From: an uncultured Lachnospiraceae bacterium
Lineage (GTDB): Bacteria; Bacillota; Clostridia; Lachnospirales; Lachnospiraceae
Reading direction: 5' to 3'
Assembly: GCA_902793995.1 (NCBI GenBank)
Contig: CADBFP010000004.1
Span: 1 to 64,000 of the forward strand
DNA length: 64,000 bases
The first letter of the stretch is position 1. The number at the start of each line of letters is the position of its first letter. Position numbers and translations under genes: made by a program. Below are positions 1-7,618 of this stretch, piece after piece. Under the pieces are notes generated by a model. The model was given only the letters and a program-made list of their open reading frames with translations. It did no database searches and had not been told where the DNA came from.

Positions 1-1261
1 GCAGGCCGATTTCGTAAAACAGCCCCGCCATGATTCTGGCCACGGTGGTTTTCGCCGTTCCGGGATTGCCGGAGAAGGACATGTTCAGGGACAGCCCGGA
101 AGCAGCGCCCCGTTCCAACTGATCCTGCTTCAGCCTCGCAAAAGCTGCCAGCCTCCCGGCTTGTGCCTTTACCGTTTTCAACCCCACCAGATCCTCAAGC
201 TGCCCTCTGAAATCTTTCTGCCGGGGGAGGGCAGAAGAAGCGGGATGAAGGGCAATCCAGGTTCTGAGCTGCTCTTTGATCTCATCGAACCTCCTTCGAT
301 GAAGGTTTCGGATCCCCTTCAGCCGGTCATCCGGTGTCCGGTGCAACTCCTTAATGCTGTTTATGCCGGCACGGCGGAGCAGGTTATAGGTGGTAATGCT
401 CAGATCAAGCGCTAACAGAGGAGCGTCATCAAAATCCGGCGTGTCGGATACAGAAGCTGCGTCCTGCGTCTCCTCCCCGCTTTCATCATCATCGGAGTAA
501 TCGTCCTCGTAATCCTCCTCGTCATCTTCATCGGCAGCTGCCTGCCTTGATTCAAGAAACCACTTGTTGAAGATAACAGCGTCAAGAAGATCGGCGAAGA
601 CGGTTTGGATCAGGTTGTCGGGGAGAGAGATTTCTCCTAATGCCGAGGACATATCGGATTCCAGGATGGGTATCAGGTGACAGGCCGGGAAAGCAAGAGC
701 GAACATGGCTCTGATCCGCAGTGGCATATCACCCCGATACTTGACCAACAGCATATTGCCTGAAGGGGATCCATCTGAACCCTCTCCGGCGCAGATAAGC
801 AGGGAGGCGCCTAAAGGCTGCAGCAACTCCATGAGATCATGGCAGCAGCGCCTCGTATCCCTATCTTCCTCGTAACAGGCACGTATCTGATCATTCTGGG
901 GAGCTATGATGCTCCCCGGAACCAGCGCATACAGGCGATCGGATTCTTCGGAACCAGGAAACCTGGCATCCGTCTCCACGGGATCCGTTTCAAGTACCCC
1001 ATTAAAGATCCAGCGAATATCTTCCCTTTCGAGACCCGCATTAGAATCATATAGCAGGCGTGGCTGCCAATCCTCCGAGGGGATAGGATTAAGCAAGAGG
1101 CCTAACTTGCACTTCGAAAGCAGTAACGAAGAAGTCTGGAAAAAGCGGTGACAAATGTCGTTTGCTATGTCTGTGATCGCCTCATGATTCCACACCTTTC
1201 TGATAGAAAGATCTGCGGAGGTGGTCCAGTTAACGGGAGCAGTTTCGAATACATTCTTCAT
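1..1261 (-). CDS. AAA+ ATPase (CbxX/SpoVK type) with RNAP alpha-CTD-like domain, 3' end outside window
   Basis: About 420 residues are visible; the gene runs off the left edge. The ATG at 1261 follows a GAAAGGAAAAG ribosome binding site. Residues 1-240 are unknown. About 245-275 is a very acidic Asp/Glu stretch. About 284-337 contains the pattern L-D-L-S-x3-Y-N-x-L-x-R-A-G-I-N-S-I-x-E-L and I-R-N-L, which matches the helix-hairpin-helix domain at the C-terminus of RNA polymerase alpha. Next comes D-L-V-G-L-K-x-V-K, typical of the start of CbxX-type AAA+ modules, and a Walker A (GNPGTAKT) near residue 398. Walker B and the sensors lie beyond the edge. The gene follows the 1322-1591 gene by 60 bases, probably on one transcript. 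I infer an ATP-driven remodelling role; the target is unknown. Confidence 0.85.
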   Translation of the reverse strand, partial: MKNVFETAPVNWTTSADLSIRKVWNHEAITDIANDICHRFFQTSSLLLSKCKLGLLLNPIPSEDWQPRLLYDSNAGLEREDIRWIFNGVLETDPVETDARFPGSEESDRLYALVPGSIIAPQNDQIRACYEEDRDTRRCCHDLMELLQPLGASLLICAGEGSDGSPSGNMLLVKYRGDMPLRIRAMFALAFPACHLIPILESDMSSALGEISLPDNLIQTVFADLLDAVIFNKWFLESRQAAADEDDEEDYEDDYSDDDESGEETQDAASVSDTPDFDDAPLLALDLSITTYNLLRRAGINSIKELHRTPDDRLKGIRNLHRRRFDEIKEQLRTWIALHPASSALPRQKDFRGQLEDLVGLKTVKAQAGRLAAFARLKQDQLERGAASGLSLNMSFSGNPGTAKTTVARIMAGLFYEIGL

Positions 1262-1321
1262 AATAGGCGTCTTTTCCTTTCTTGTTATATGTATGCGGTT
1301 GGGGGAGTTGGCGATTATCAG

Positions 1322-1591
1322 TTAGCAGGCTTCCTTCTCCAACATATAGTCATCGATCACGCGAAGCAGATGTCTGACCATACCGTTGAGCTTATCTTTC
1401 GACTGGTACCTAAAGCGCCATCTGCGTAATTCGTTCAAGGTCATACCGTCCTTCAGGAGGTTGTACAGCAGACCGTTGTGCCGGTGGTGCGTAAGAAATT
1501 CCTGCCTTCCGGAAAAGACCAGATAGATACAAAAACCGGGATTGTTGCCATTGTTCTGTGCCGTGATAAAAATGTTGTTTCCCTGTTTCAT
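1322..1591 (-). CDS. Conserved small protein (89 aa), paralogue of the 3573-3854 gene
   Basis: I do not recognise this family. The protein is clearly paralogous to the 93-residue product at 3573-3854: both share N-N-I-x-I near the start, F-S-G-x-x-E, H-R-H-N-G-L-L-Y-N, L-R-R-W and M-x-R-H-L-L-R-V, in the same order. The ATG at 1591 is chosen because AGGAGG lies 8 bases upstream and because the paralogue begins at the same point; an in-frame GTG at 1600 is less likely. The gene sits ahead of the alpha-CTD/AAA+ gene, downstream of a long leader and a good sigma-A promoter. The basic and aromatic C-terminal half might bind nucleic acid or a partner protein, but that is a guess. Confidence 0.75.
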   Translation of the reverse strand: MKQGNNIFITAQNNGNNPGFCIYLVFSGRQEFLTHHRHNGLLYNLLKDGMTLNELRRWRFRYQSKDKLNGMVRHLLRVIDDYMLEKEAC

Positions 1592-1855
1592 ATGAAACAC
1601 CTCCTAAATAATTGCGATAGAAACGAGTTGCTAAGTTGGTTACCCTTCAAGGATCCCTTGGCACGCTCGCCGCTTGCTGAAGGCGGGTCTTGGTCAGTGC
1701 TTCCCCGGGCGCTCGTTTCCTGAAGGGTTATTCAAGATTCAAGGTGCGTCACGGCACTAAAAAAGAGCCGTATCATCCGGTTGTTTTTCAGGCACGCAAA
1801 AACTGCGTCCTGTTTTAACCTTCAGATTCAGCTCTTAATGAGTTATGTTGTCATG
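1592..1855 (-). promoter_or_regulatory. Long, possibly structured 5' leader
   Basis: About 260 bases separate the promoter at 1861-1889 from the start codon at 1591, with no credible ORF between. Complementary blocks can be seen: AAACGAG (1621-1627) with CTCGTTT (1713-1719), ACCCTTCA (about 1640) with TGAAGGGT (about 1722), and a short ACGGC/GCCGT hairpin near 1750-1775. The outer two pairings would enclose most of the leader in one long arm close to the ribosome binding site. I do not recognise a known riboswitch or T-box. It may be a cis-regulatory leader. Confidence 0.35.
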
Positions 1856-1860
1856 GGGGC

Positions 1861-1889
1861 ATAGTAGCAAAACATCAGCTTCTTGTCAA
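1861..1889 (-). promoter_or_regulatory. Sigma-A promoter for the 1591 -> 1 operon
   Basis: On the minus strand TTGACA (1884-1889) is followed after exactly 17 bases by TACTAT (1861-1866). The -35 box is perfect and the -10 box matches four of six positions. It faces the small-protein/AAA+ operon. Confidence 0.65.
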
Positions 1890-1976
1890 GCGCGAAATTG
1901 AAGTCTGGCATTTTTTGCTCCTTTTTCAGCTGTTGAAGTCTATGCTCTTTTCCGGATAAGCGAAAAAGGGATCTCA

Positions 1977-2336
1977 TCAACTCTTAGCAGGGTTCTTAAA
2001 CTTTATTGGAGGGGCCTTCGGAAAAACTGCAACATTGTCATAGTTTGGATCGTCAAGGTCTGTTTTTATCTCAATTTGATAATACGACGCATCACCTTCG
2101 ATGTTCAGAACTTGGCCATAAATCCACTGGACTCTTTTGGTAATGGACATATCACATGTCACACGATAGTGAAATGTCACCAACTCGCCGTTGTCGTCTT
2201 TTACGACAATACTGGTTTCCTGACCAATCGGGGTTTCTATTCTCCGCTTGGAAGGGCATTCTACGAAATGAAAGAATTTGCCCCTATAAGACGGTGTATT
2301 TACCCATTTTACCATTTCCATTTTAATTACCATCAT
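1977..2336 (-). CDS. Hypothetical protein (119 aa)
   Basis: I do not recognise a family. The product is a soluble, mixed-charge protein with no signal peptide or membrane segment. It is rich in alternating hydrophobic residues (for example T-S-I-V-V-K and L-V-T-F-H-Y-R-V), which suggests a small beta-barrel or beta-sandwich. No strong ribosome binding site precedes the first ATG at 2336; several later ATG codons within the first eight codons are alternatives. It follows the receiver-like gene by 37 bases and is probably the last gene of the leftward operon that starts at 3854. Confidence 0.6.
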   Translation of the reverse strand: MMVIKMEMVKWVNTPSYRGKFFHFVECPSKRRIETPIGQETSIVVKDDNGELVTFHYRVTCDMSITKRVQWIYGQVLNIEGDASYYQIEIKTDLDDPNYDNVAVFPKAPPIKFKNPAKS

Positions 2337-2373
2337 TTCTATAAATTGCGCGCTATCGGATTATTCAGAGGAT

Positions 2374-2751
2374 TTACCTGGCTGTAATGATTCTCCGCAA
2401 ATCCCCTTCCCAGTCTCCGAATTTCGAATACCAGACACAGGAATGTACGCCGGGTATATCATATCTTTGGGAGGAGCATAGAACAACCTTGGGGCTTAGG
2501 CCCTGCTCCAAAATAGCTTCGGCCAGTTTCTTTCCACTGCGGTAATCGCTTGGCGCTCCTGCAGCAGGGGGGTAATTCATATCCGTAATGACGAAGTCGA
2601 AAGGCTCGGATTTGTCTTCTTCCTCTACAATCAGGTTCAATCCATCCTGCAGATTGGTGACCCAGAGGGGATCCTTCACGCCGATGCGCTTTAGGACACG
2701 GCTTAAGGCCATGTACTTCTCGTTGCTGTCTTCGATGATTAGGATTTTCAA
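2374..2751 (-). CDS. Stand-alone response-regulator receiver-like protein
   Basis: This 125-residue protein has the layout of a CheY-like receiver domain and nothing else. It begins K-I-L-I-I-E-D (acidic pocket at residues 7-8) and has the likely phospho-acceptor aspartate in V-I-T-D-M-N-Y-P near residue 56. The switch Thr/Ser position is filled by C-S-S near residue 97; the conserved lysine is not obvious. The start is a TTG at 2751, with GGGAGG 8 bases upstream. No histidine kinase lies nearby, so it may receive signals from a distant kinase or act as a non-phosphorylated adaptor. It lies between two unknown genes in one operon. Confidence 0.75.
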   Translation of the reverse strand: MKILIIEDSNEKYMALSRVLKRIGVKDPLWVTNLQDGLNLIVEEEDKSEPFDFVITDMNYPPAAGAPSDYRSGKKLAEAILEQGLSPKVVLCSSQRYDIPGVHSCVWYSKFGDWEGDLRRIITAR

Positions 2752-2810
2752 GTTGATTGCCTCCCTTCGAGACGGTTCGTGATTGTTCCGGACGGGTTCA
2801 GTTTAGCACA

Positions 2811-3527
2811 TCAGTAAACTAAATGGTATCTGTTTTTGATGCTACTAAAACTGTTTTCCCATGCCCCTCTGATATACAAGTCGCATCTTGTGTTAGAGGA
2901 GAACATTCGTAGAGGGTCTGGATAATAGTGGGTTGCATTAAATACTTCCTTCCCTTTGTACACTATTTTGGCGCTGGAGGCTACTTTCGTGTCATCGCGA
3001 AACAGGTGAATAACAATGTCTCGGTCCGAGAAGGTATAATGATATCGACGCCTTTCGAGGGAATAATCCGGTGGAGTTCTGTATACGCTATACTCGCTGG
3101 AAGCATATCCCTTAGAATGCAGGGCCTCTACGAGTTGGTATACGTCCAGGCAGATGTAGCGTGCCTGGATAGTTTTCTTTACTCTGCTTTGCAGAACCCG
3201 GAAATACTCTTTCCAATCACCCTTCTCCTCCCTTTCAAGGAAAATATTCCCGTCCTTCCGGAAAGTGCAAGCAAAAACCGGATTGCCCTTAAAACTGATC
3301 TCGACGCTTTTTCCGGGACTGAATGCATCCATGCTTCCACCCAGATAATTGTGCCGGATATTGATGATTTTGTTACTGTAATAGATATTCGCGGTATTCC
3401 CTTCTCGGTGTCCGAATTCTCTACAGACGGAGTAGGCCCCCTCAAAAACAGGCTTTATCCGACTTGAAACATCTGACACATTGATTAAGCCCGCAGATTT
3501 CTTGAATAAATTGTCTAAAATACCCAT
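2811..3527 (-). CDS. Hypothetical protein (238 aa)
   Basis: I do not recognise the family. The protein is soluble, begins M-G-I-L-D-N-L-F-K-K (an amphipathic N-terminus often seen in phage-shock or TerD-type neighbours), and contains two similar-looking halves rich in Arg/Tyr, with R-R-R-Y-H-Y-T-F in the second. The start at 3527 has GGGAGG 6 bases upstream. It sits 45 bases after the small paralogue gene and 59 bases before the receiver-like gene, so it belongs to the same leftward operon. No catalytic motif is evident. Confidence 0.65.
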   Translation of the reverse strand: MGILDNLFKKSAGLINVSDVSSRIKPVFEGAYSVCREFGHREGNTANIYYSNKIINIRHNYLGGSMDAFSPGKSVEISFKGNPVFACTFRKDGNIFLEREEKGDWKEYFRVLQSRVKKTIQARYICLDVYQLVEALHSKGYASSEYSVYRTPPDYSLERRRYHYTFSDRDIVIHLFRDDTKVASSAKIVYKGKEVFNATHYYPDPLRMFSSNTRCDLYIRGAWENSFSSIKNRYHLVY

Positions 3528-3572
3528 AACTGGCCTCCCTTCATCTATACGAACAGCATCTGAGGTGCATAA

Positions 3573-3854
3573 TCAAGCAATCTCTTGCCAGGCTTCCCGT
3601 TCGGTAATGTGTTCATCCACCACACGGAGCAGATGCCTGATCATTCCGAACAATTTCTTGTCCGATGGCCGTGAGGGCCGCCATCTTCTCAAATCCCGAA
3701 GAATCACACCGTTTTTCAGATGATTGTAAAGGAGCCCGTTGTGACGATGGAACATCAAGTACTCCCGTTGCCCAGAGAAAACCACAAAAATGTTGAAGCC
3801 GTCCAGGTTCTTGTTGTTTTCTGCCAGAATGCGAATGTTGTTCTCCTTTTTCAT
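3573..3854 (-). CDS. Conserved small protein (93 aa), paralogue of the 1322-1591 gene
   Basis: This is the first gene of a leftward operon of four. It shares with the 89-residue product at 1322-1591 the blocks F-S-G-x-x-E-Y/F-L, H-R-H-N-G-L-L-Y-N, L-R-R-W-R and M-I/V-R-H-L-L-R-V. GGAGG lies 7 bases before the ATG at 3854. Both copies are promoter-proximal in separate operons, so each may have a common role such as regulation of, or binding to, the products of its own operon. The family is unknown to me. Confidence 0.75.
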   Translation of the reverse strand: MKKENNIRILAENNKNLDGFNIFVVFSGQREYLMFHRHNGLLYNHLKNGVILRDLRRWRPSRPSDKKLFGMIRHLLRVVDEHITEREAWQEIA

Positions 3855-3891
3855 GGTATTACCTCCAATTATTGTTTACAGGGGTGATTGT

Positions 3892-3919
3892 ATAGTATGT
3901 GGAGACACATTTCGTTGAA
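3892..3919 (-). promoter_or_regulatory. Probable promoter for the 3854 -> 1977 operon
   Basis: On the minus strand TTCAAC (3914-3919) and TACTAT (3892-3897) are separated by 16 bases. The -10 box is identical to the one at 1861-1866, ahead of the paralogous operon. The -35 box is weaker. Confidence 0.45.
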
Positions 3920-3976
3920 AAAAAACTGCGAGGTAATAAATCGATAATTATTTGATGATTCTATTCTGTTTGGTTC

Positions 3977-3985
3977 ATGCTACAA
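3977..3985 (+). promoter_or_regulatory. Extended -10 promoter for the broken AAA+ gene
   Basis: TACAAT at 3980-3985 is preceded by TGC, which makes an extended -10 element. No good -35 box is seen 16-18 bases upstream. It diverges from the leftward promoter at 3892-3919. Confidence 0.4.
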
Positions 3986-4033
3986 TCATACCAACGTGGA
4001 AATGAACGAATGTCGACTCAGGAGGTTCTTTTG

Positions 4034-5127
4034 ATGGAAGAGCTTGGTTACAGGGTGACGCACAAAAAATATGGCAGTGGAATGATCAACAAGATCGATG
4101 GAGATTTTGCTGAAGTATCGTTTGGAACGGTGGTTAAGCAGTTCAAGTTTCCGTCCTGTTTCTTTGATGGATATTTGGCCAGTGAGGATGATATGAGGAA
4201 AACTTTGGTAATGCAAGGACTGTCGAAAACATTTTTAGCCAGGCGGTCGTTGAGTGCCTTAGGGAAAATCCCAATAGTAGAACCATCACAGAAAAGCATG
4301 TCAGAATCTCCAGAGACGCACGTTCCTTAGAGAAATTGCTTGAGGAATTGGAAAGCAAGGTGGGAATCAGTAATGCAAAGCGGGTAATTAGTGAGCAGGT
4401 TCAAAGCAACAGGTTTTGTGTCGAGTTTAATAGAATGCTACCTTCGTCAAATAATATGATTTTTGTTGGCAATGCAGGGACAGGCAAGACCACTACCGCA
4501 AAACTGTTTGCAGAGATGCTGTTTAGTATTGGGGTTGTAAAATCGCCCAGGGTCAAATTCATTGCTGCCAATGAGCTGTTTGTACAAGATGTGACCACCA
4601 AACTGGGGGAAATATGCAAAGAGGCTATGGGTGGAATATTGTTCATTGATGAAATCTATCTCCTGCAGCCCCGACTCTATCTGTGTACAGAAGTCATATC
4701 TGTATTGTTGGATATGCTCGAAAACAAAAAAGAGGATCTAACAATCATACTTGCGGGATATGAACAGCAGATGGAATCATTTTTGAACGAGAATCAGGGC
4801 TTGAAATCCCGTTTTCCTATTACGGTTCATTTCGATGACTTTACAGAGGATGAACTTTATCAGATATTTGAACAAAACTGCGCAGCCGGAGGAATGGAGA
4901 TTCACCCCGGAGTGAAGGAACGGTTTTTGGAAATAATCAGGGAAGAAAAACGAAAAGATGGCTTTGGGAATGGTCGATTGGTTCGAAACATATACGAGCA
5001 GGCATTCAGGAGGCATGCAGTCAATTACTATGATCAGGAGGGGCGGGATCCAAACTGCATTACACCAGAGGACATAGAGAGGCTCGAAGATGTCAATAAA
5101 CGCCCTTCCAGCATTGGATTTGTATAA
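4034..5127 (+). pseudogene. Frameshifted, internally deleted tandem AAA+ ATPase (CbxX/SpoVK type)
   Basis: The ATG at 4034 follows AGGAGG by 8 bases and opens a small domain with K-Y-G-S-G and F-x-F-P motifs (residues 1-50). That frame ends at 4330. In the -1 frame, from 4192, the sequence reads E-E-N-F-G-N-A-R-T-V-E-N-I-F, which is the sensor-2 end of a CbxX-type AAA+ module, then a linker. A full second AAA+ module follows: Walker A GNAGTGKT, Walker B I-L-F-I-D-E, sensor 1 I-L-A-G-Y, arginine finger S-R-F-P, and F-G-N-G-R-L-V-R-N. The latter frame has two TGA stops just before 4192 and no good start codon. The simplest reading is a deletion that removed most of a first AAA+ module and shifted the frame. 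A programmed -1 frameshift is possible, but no slippery heptamer is in register. Confidence 0.7.
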
Positions 5128-5158
5128 GTGAAACGGAGTCGGATATGGCAAAAAAATG

Positions 5159-5187
5159 TTGTCACTGCGACACTTTTGGGCTATAAT
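5159..5187 (+). promoter_or_regulatory. Sigma-A promoter of the WYL regulator operon
   Basis: TTGTCA (5159-5164) and a perfect TATAAT (5182-5187) are separated by 17 bases. The shared ACTGCGAC box overlaps the -35/spacer and the TTCTAGAA palindrome lies just after the -10, where a repressor could block initiation. Confidence 0.75.
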
Positions 5188-5199
5188 CTTATTCTAGAA
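5164..5199 (+). promoter_or_regulatory. Candidate operator: ACTGCGAC box plus TTCTAGAA palindrome
   Basis: ACTGCGAC lies at 5164-5171 and TTATTCTAGAA at 5189-5199; the centre ATTCTAGAAT is a perfect 10-base palindrome. Both elements recur, one of them inverted, between 7535 and 7555 ahead of the vWA operon. Their positions inside the WYL promoter suggest autoregulation. Confidence 0.45.
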
Positions 5200-5233
5200 T
5201 AGTTTGGCGGGCTATTGTTGAGGATTTAATCAC

Positions 5234-6481
5234 ATGGGAAAAAAGACTAAACAATATGCGGAAGATATAGGTTGCATCGGCAGCATAGAAAAAGCTCGAG
5301 GTTATGCCAGAGATTCTCTTGTGTATGGGTTGAAAACAAAATCCGATTACACAAAAGATATGAGTCCCCGTTCTTACGATTCTTTTGCGAGCAATATGGA
5401 CCACTGGTTTGATTCGTGTTTACAAACCAGAAGGGTCGCTGTCAGAAAAAAAGTCAGGTACCTGTCACTTGACTGTAGAGACTATTCCGCAAACCCGATA
5501 TATAAAATATGGAAAACCTGTTCTTTCACTACAAATGAGATTGTTTTTTTCTTCTCATTATTGAACTTCTTTTCAAAATATTCTGAACCGGCAAGTATAG
5601 AAGAAGTATATACATATTATGATAATGTTCACGGGACTGACGGCTTTACCAAACATGGTGCCCAAAAATGGATGCAGAATAAAGGCTGTAAATCTGGGAT
5701 AATAGTCAAAGTAGGGAGAAAATACAAACTGGCAGATTCGGTAGACCTGAGCAAATGCAATGATATGCTTCTGTTTTATTCCGAAATTGCTCCGGGAGGT
5801 GTGGTGGGCTCCTTTATCATTGACAAACTTATTCAGGGTGATAGTCCATTCAGATTTAAGCAGCGTTTTCCGGGACAGGCTTTTGATCACGGAATAATCA
5901 TTAACATCTTATATGCAATAAAAAACCATCGGACAATTACGTTCCAATATCCGTCAAAGGATAAGAAGTTATCATATAGGTCATTTCTCCCGGTCAAAGT
6001 ATATTCCAGTGCACAAAATGGACGTCAATATGTTGTGGTTTGGAATGAGTACAAGCAGTTCTTTTCAAACTATCGAATTGACAAAATGAGGTCAATAAGT
6101 GTTTCCGACGAGCCCGTGTGTGAAGCAGCATCGATTAAGCAGAAATATGAGGATGTCAAAAGTCATGTTTGGGGAATCTCTTTTGGAAACGGCGAATTGA
6201 CTCATGTAGAGTTTCTCATAAAGGTTTCGGAAGATGAATACTATGTTGTCAATCGTCTGTTGAGAGAGAAACATTGCGGTAGGGTTTCACATCTTGAAAA
6301 CCATCCGGGGATTTTCAAATTCGAGGCTGACGTGTATGATGCAAACGAGATGATCCCCTGGATAAGAACCTTTATTTCAAGGATTGTAAGTTTGAGTGTT
6401 TCTGATTCGGATGTGGAAAAGGTGTTTTGGGATTCTCTGGAGGATATGTATAATATGTATTTATCGGGGGATTTTCAATGA
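5234..6481 (+). CDS. WYL-domain transcriptional regulator (first of a pair)
   Basis: This 415-residue protein has an N-terminal region of about 200 residues whose helical parts could form a winged helix, then a WYL domain from about residue 225 to 295 (A-I-K-x-x-R-x-I-T-F-x-Y, P-V-K-V-Y, Q-Y-V-V-V, Y-R-I-D-K-M), then a WCX-like C-terminal region. The tryptophan of the name motif is replaced by Gln-Tyr. WYL domains are ligand-sensing modules in bacterial regulators, often of stress and defence loci. The stop overlaps the start of the second WYL gene by 4 bases (ATGA), so the two are translationally coupled and may form a heterodimer. Likely targets are its own promoter and that of the vWA/PP2C/kinase operon. 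Confidence 0.8.
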   Translation: MGKKTKQYAEDIGCIGSIEKARGYARDSLVYGLKTKSDYTKDMSPRSYDSFASNMDHWFDSCLQTRRVAVRKKVRYLSLDCRDYSANPIYKIWKTCSFTTNEIVFFFSLLNFFSKYSEPASIEEVYTYYDNVHGTDGFTKHGAQKWMQNKGCKSGIIVKVGRKYKLADSVDLSKCNDMLLFYSEIAPGGVVGSFIIDKLIQGDSPFRFKQRFPGQAFDHGIIINILYAIKNHRTITFQYPSKDKKLSYRSFLPVKVYSSAQNGRQYVVVWNEYKQFFSNYRIDKMRSISVSDEPVCEAASIKQKYEDVKSHVWGISFGNGELTHVEFLIKVSEDEYYVVNRLLREKHCGRVSHLENHPGIFKFEADVYDANEMIPWIRTFISRIVSLSVSDSDVEKVFWDSLEDMYNMYLSGDFQ

Positions 6482-7527
6482 AGATAGAGATATTTGACGA
6501 AATATACGGATGTTATTTCACTGCGGTCTTTCACATTTTAAAAGAAGCCGGAAAACGTCGCCTGACAAAGAAACAGTTTGAAGAAATTGTCAATCGAAAC
6601 GCTGACATATATGGTTTTCGATTTCTCGGCACAACGCGCATAGTGCTTGAAAAAGCTTTGTATGTGGAAAAAGAGTATACGTGGCCTTTCTTTAAAGAGG
6701 TAAATGGTGGAGCATCCTATCGCAGCGAATTGGACAGAATGAAAGGGCTTCCATTGTCTGATCTTGAAAAGATGTGGCTTAAGAGTATTTATTCTGACCC
6801 TCGTATAAAACTCTTCCTTCCCCAAGGATGTGAGCCGGATGAGTTGAAGAATGTGGAACCGTTATTCAACTGGGATGATTATGTATTGTTTGACCAATAT
6901 AACAATGGAGATCCTTTTCAGGAGGATCACTACATTGAGATATTTAGAACTGTATTAAATGCTGTTCAAAAGAAAAAAAGACTGGAAATAAAATTCAGAA
7001 AGCCAAATAACAATATCCGTTTTTACGAAGATGGTTCATATGAACGGGCTGCCAGCCCTGGAATTGGGACACATTATATAGATCCGGATTATTTGGAGTA
7101 TTCAGAAAGGGACAACAGATTCCGTTTAATTGGAAACAACCCAAGATTTGGACGGAATAGTGTGAATATAGAAGCCATTGAGAGTTGTAGGGAAGTTGAG
7201 AAACAATCTCCACAAAAGGAAAGATATGAGGAGCCTAGGCCAAAAGAGTCTTATATGAGGGAGGTGGTTTGTGAACTGACCAACGATAAAAATGCATTGG
7301 AAAGATTCCTCCTTAACTTCTCTCATTATGAAAAGAGAGCGGATTATCTTGAAAAAAAGAAGAAGTATCTGGTAACGATTACCTACGACGAGGCGGATGC
7401 AATAGATTTGTTGATTAGAGTCTTGTCATTCGGACCTTATGTTAGAGTGGTTGAACCAGGTTGTTTCGTTGATTTGGTAAGAAATAGATTGAAAATGCAA
7501 CTTAGTGTCAGAGACGGCCCAAAATGA
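6478..7527 (+). CDS. WYL-domain regulator (second of a pair)
   Basis: The 349-residue product has a helical N-terminus, a WYL-like core at about 160-240 (Q-K-K-K-R-L-E-I-K-F, H-Y-I-D-P-D-Y-L, R-F-R-L-I-G, V-N-I-E-A-I) and a WCX-like C-terminus ending V-D-L-V-R-N-R-L-K-M. The WYL signature is degenerate, more so than in the first gene. Start and stop overlap by 4 bases with the upstream gene, and GGGGGA precedes the ATG. Paired, divergent WYL proteins encoded in tandem suggest a heteromeric regulator. The vWA operon starts 91 bases downstream with its own ribosome binding site and shared operator boxes. Confidence 0.75.
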   Translation: MKIEIFDEIYGCYFTAVFHILKEAGKRRLTKKQFEEIVNRNADIYGFRFLGTTRIVLEKALYVEKEYTWPFFKEVNGGASYRSELDRMKGLPLSDLEKMWLKSIYSDPRIKLFLPQGCEPDELKNVEPLFNWDDYVLFDQYNNGDPFQEDHYIEIFRTVLNAVQKKKRLEIKFRKPNNNIRFYEDGSYERAASPGIGTHYIDPDYLEYSERDNRFRLIGNNPRFGRNSVNIEAIESCREVEKQSPQKERYEEPRPKESYMREVVCELTNDKNALERFLLNFSHYEKRADYLEKKKKYLVTITYDEADAIDLLIRVLSFGPYVRVVEPGCFVDLVRNRLKMQLSVRDGPK

Positions 7528-7534
7528 CACGCTA

Positions 7535-7555
7535 TTATTCTAGAAAAGTCGCAGT
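7535..7555 (+). promoter_or_regulatory. Second copy of the candidate WYL operator
   Basis: TTATTCTAGAA (7535-7545) and GTCGCAGT (7548-7555, the reverse complement of ACTGCGAC) repeat both elements of the WYL promoter in different order. Downstream, two overlapping TATAAT boxes (7587-7592 and 7592-7597) could serve as -10 elements, but no good -35 is present, which fits a promoter that needs an activator. Confidence 0.45.
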
Positions 7556-7618
7556 CTTTTTTCTCGGTAAAGAATGATATCAGGTATATAATATAATCAT
7601 GTAAGAGGAGGATAAAAA

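Noticed and set aside
1592..1855. Known riboswitch or T-box in the long leader
   Set aside because: No T-box consensus or known aptamer core was recognised. It is kept only as a possibly structured leader.
4192..4340. Programmed -1 frameshift in the AAA+ gene
   Set aside because: No slippery heptamer is in the correct register, and the junction joins non-contiguous parts of the protein family. Deletion is simpler.
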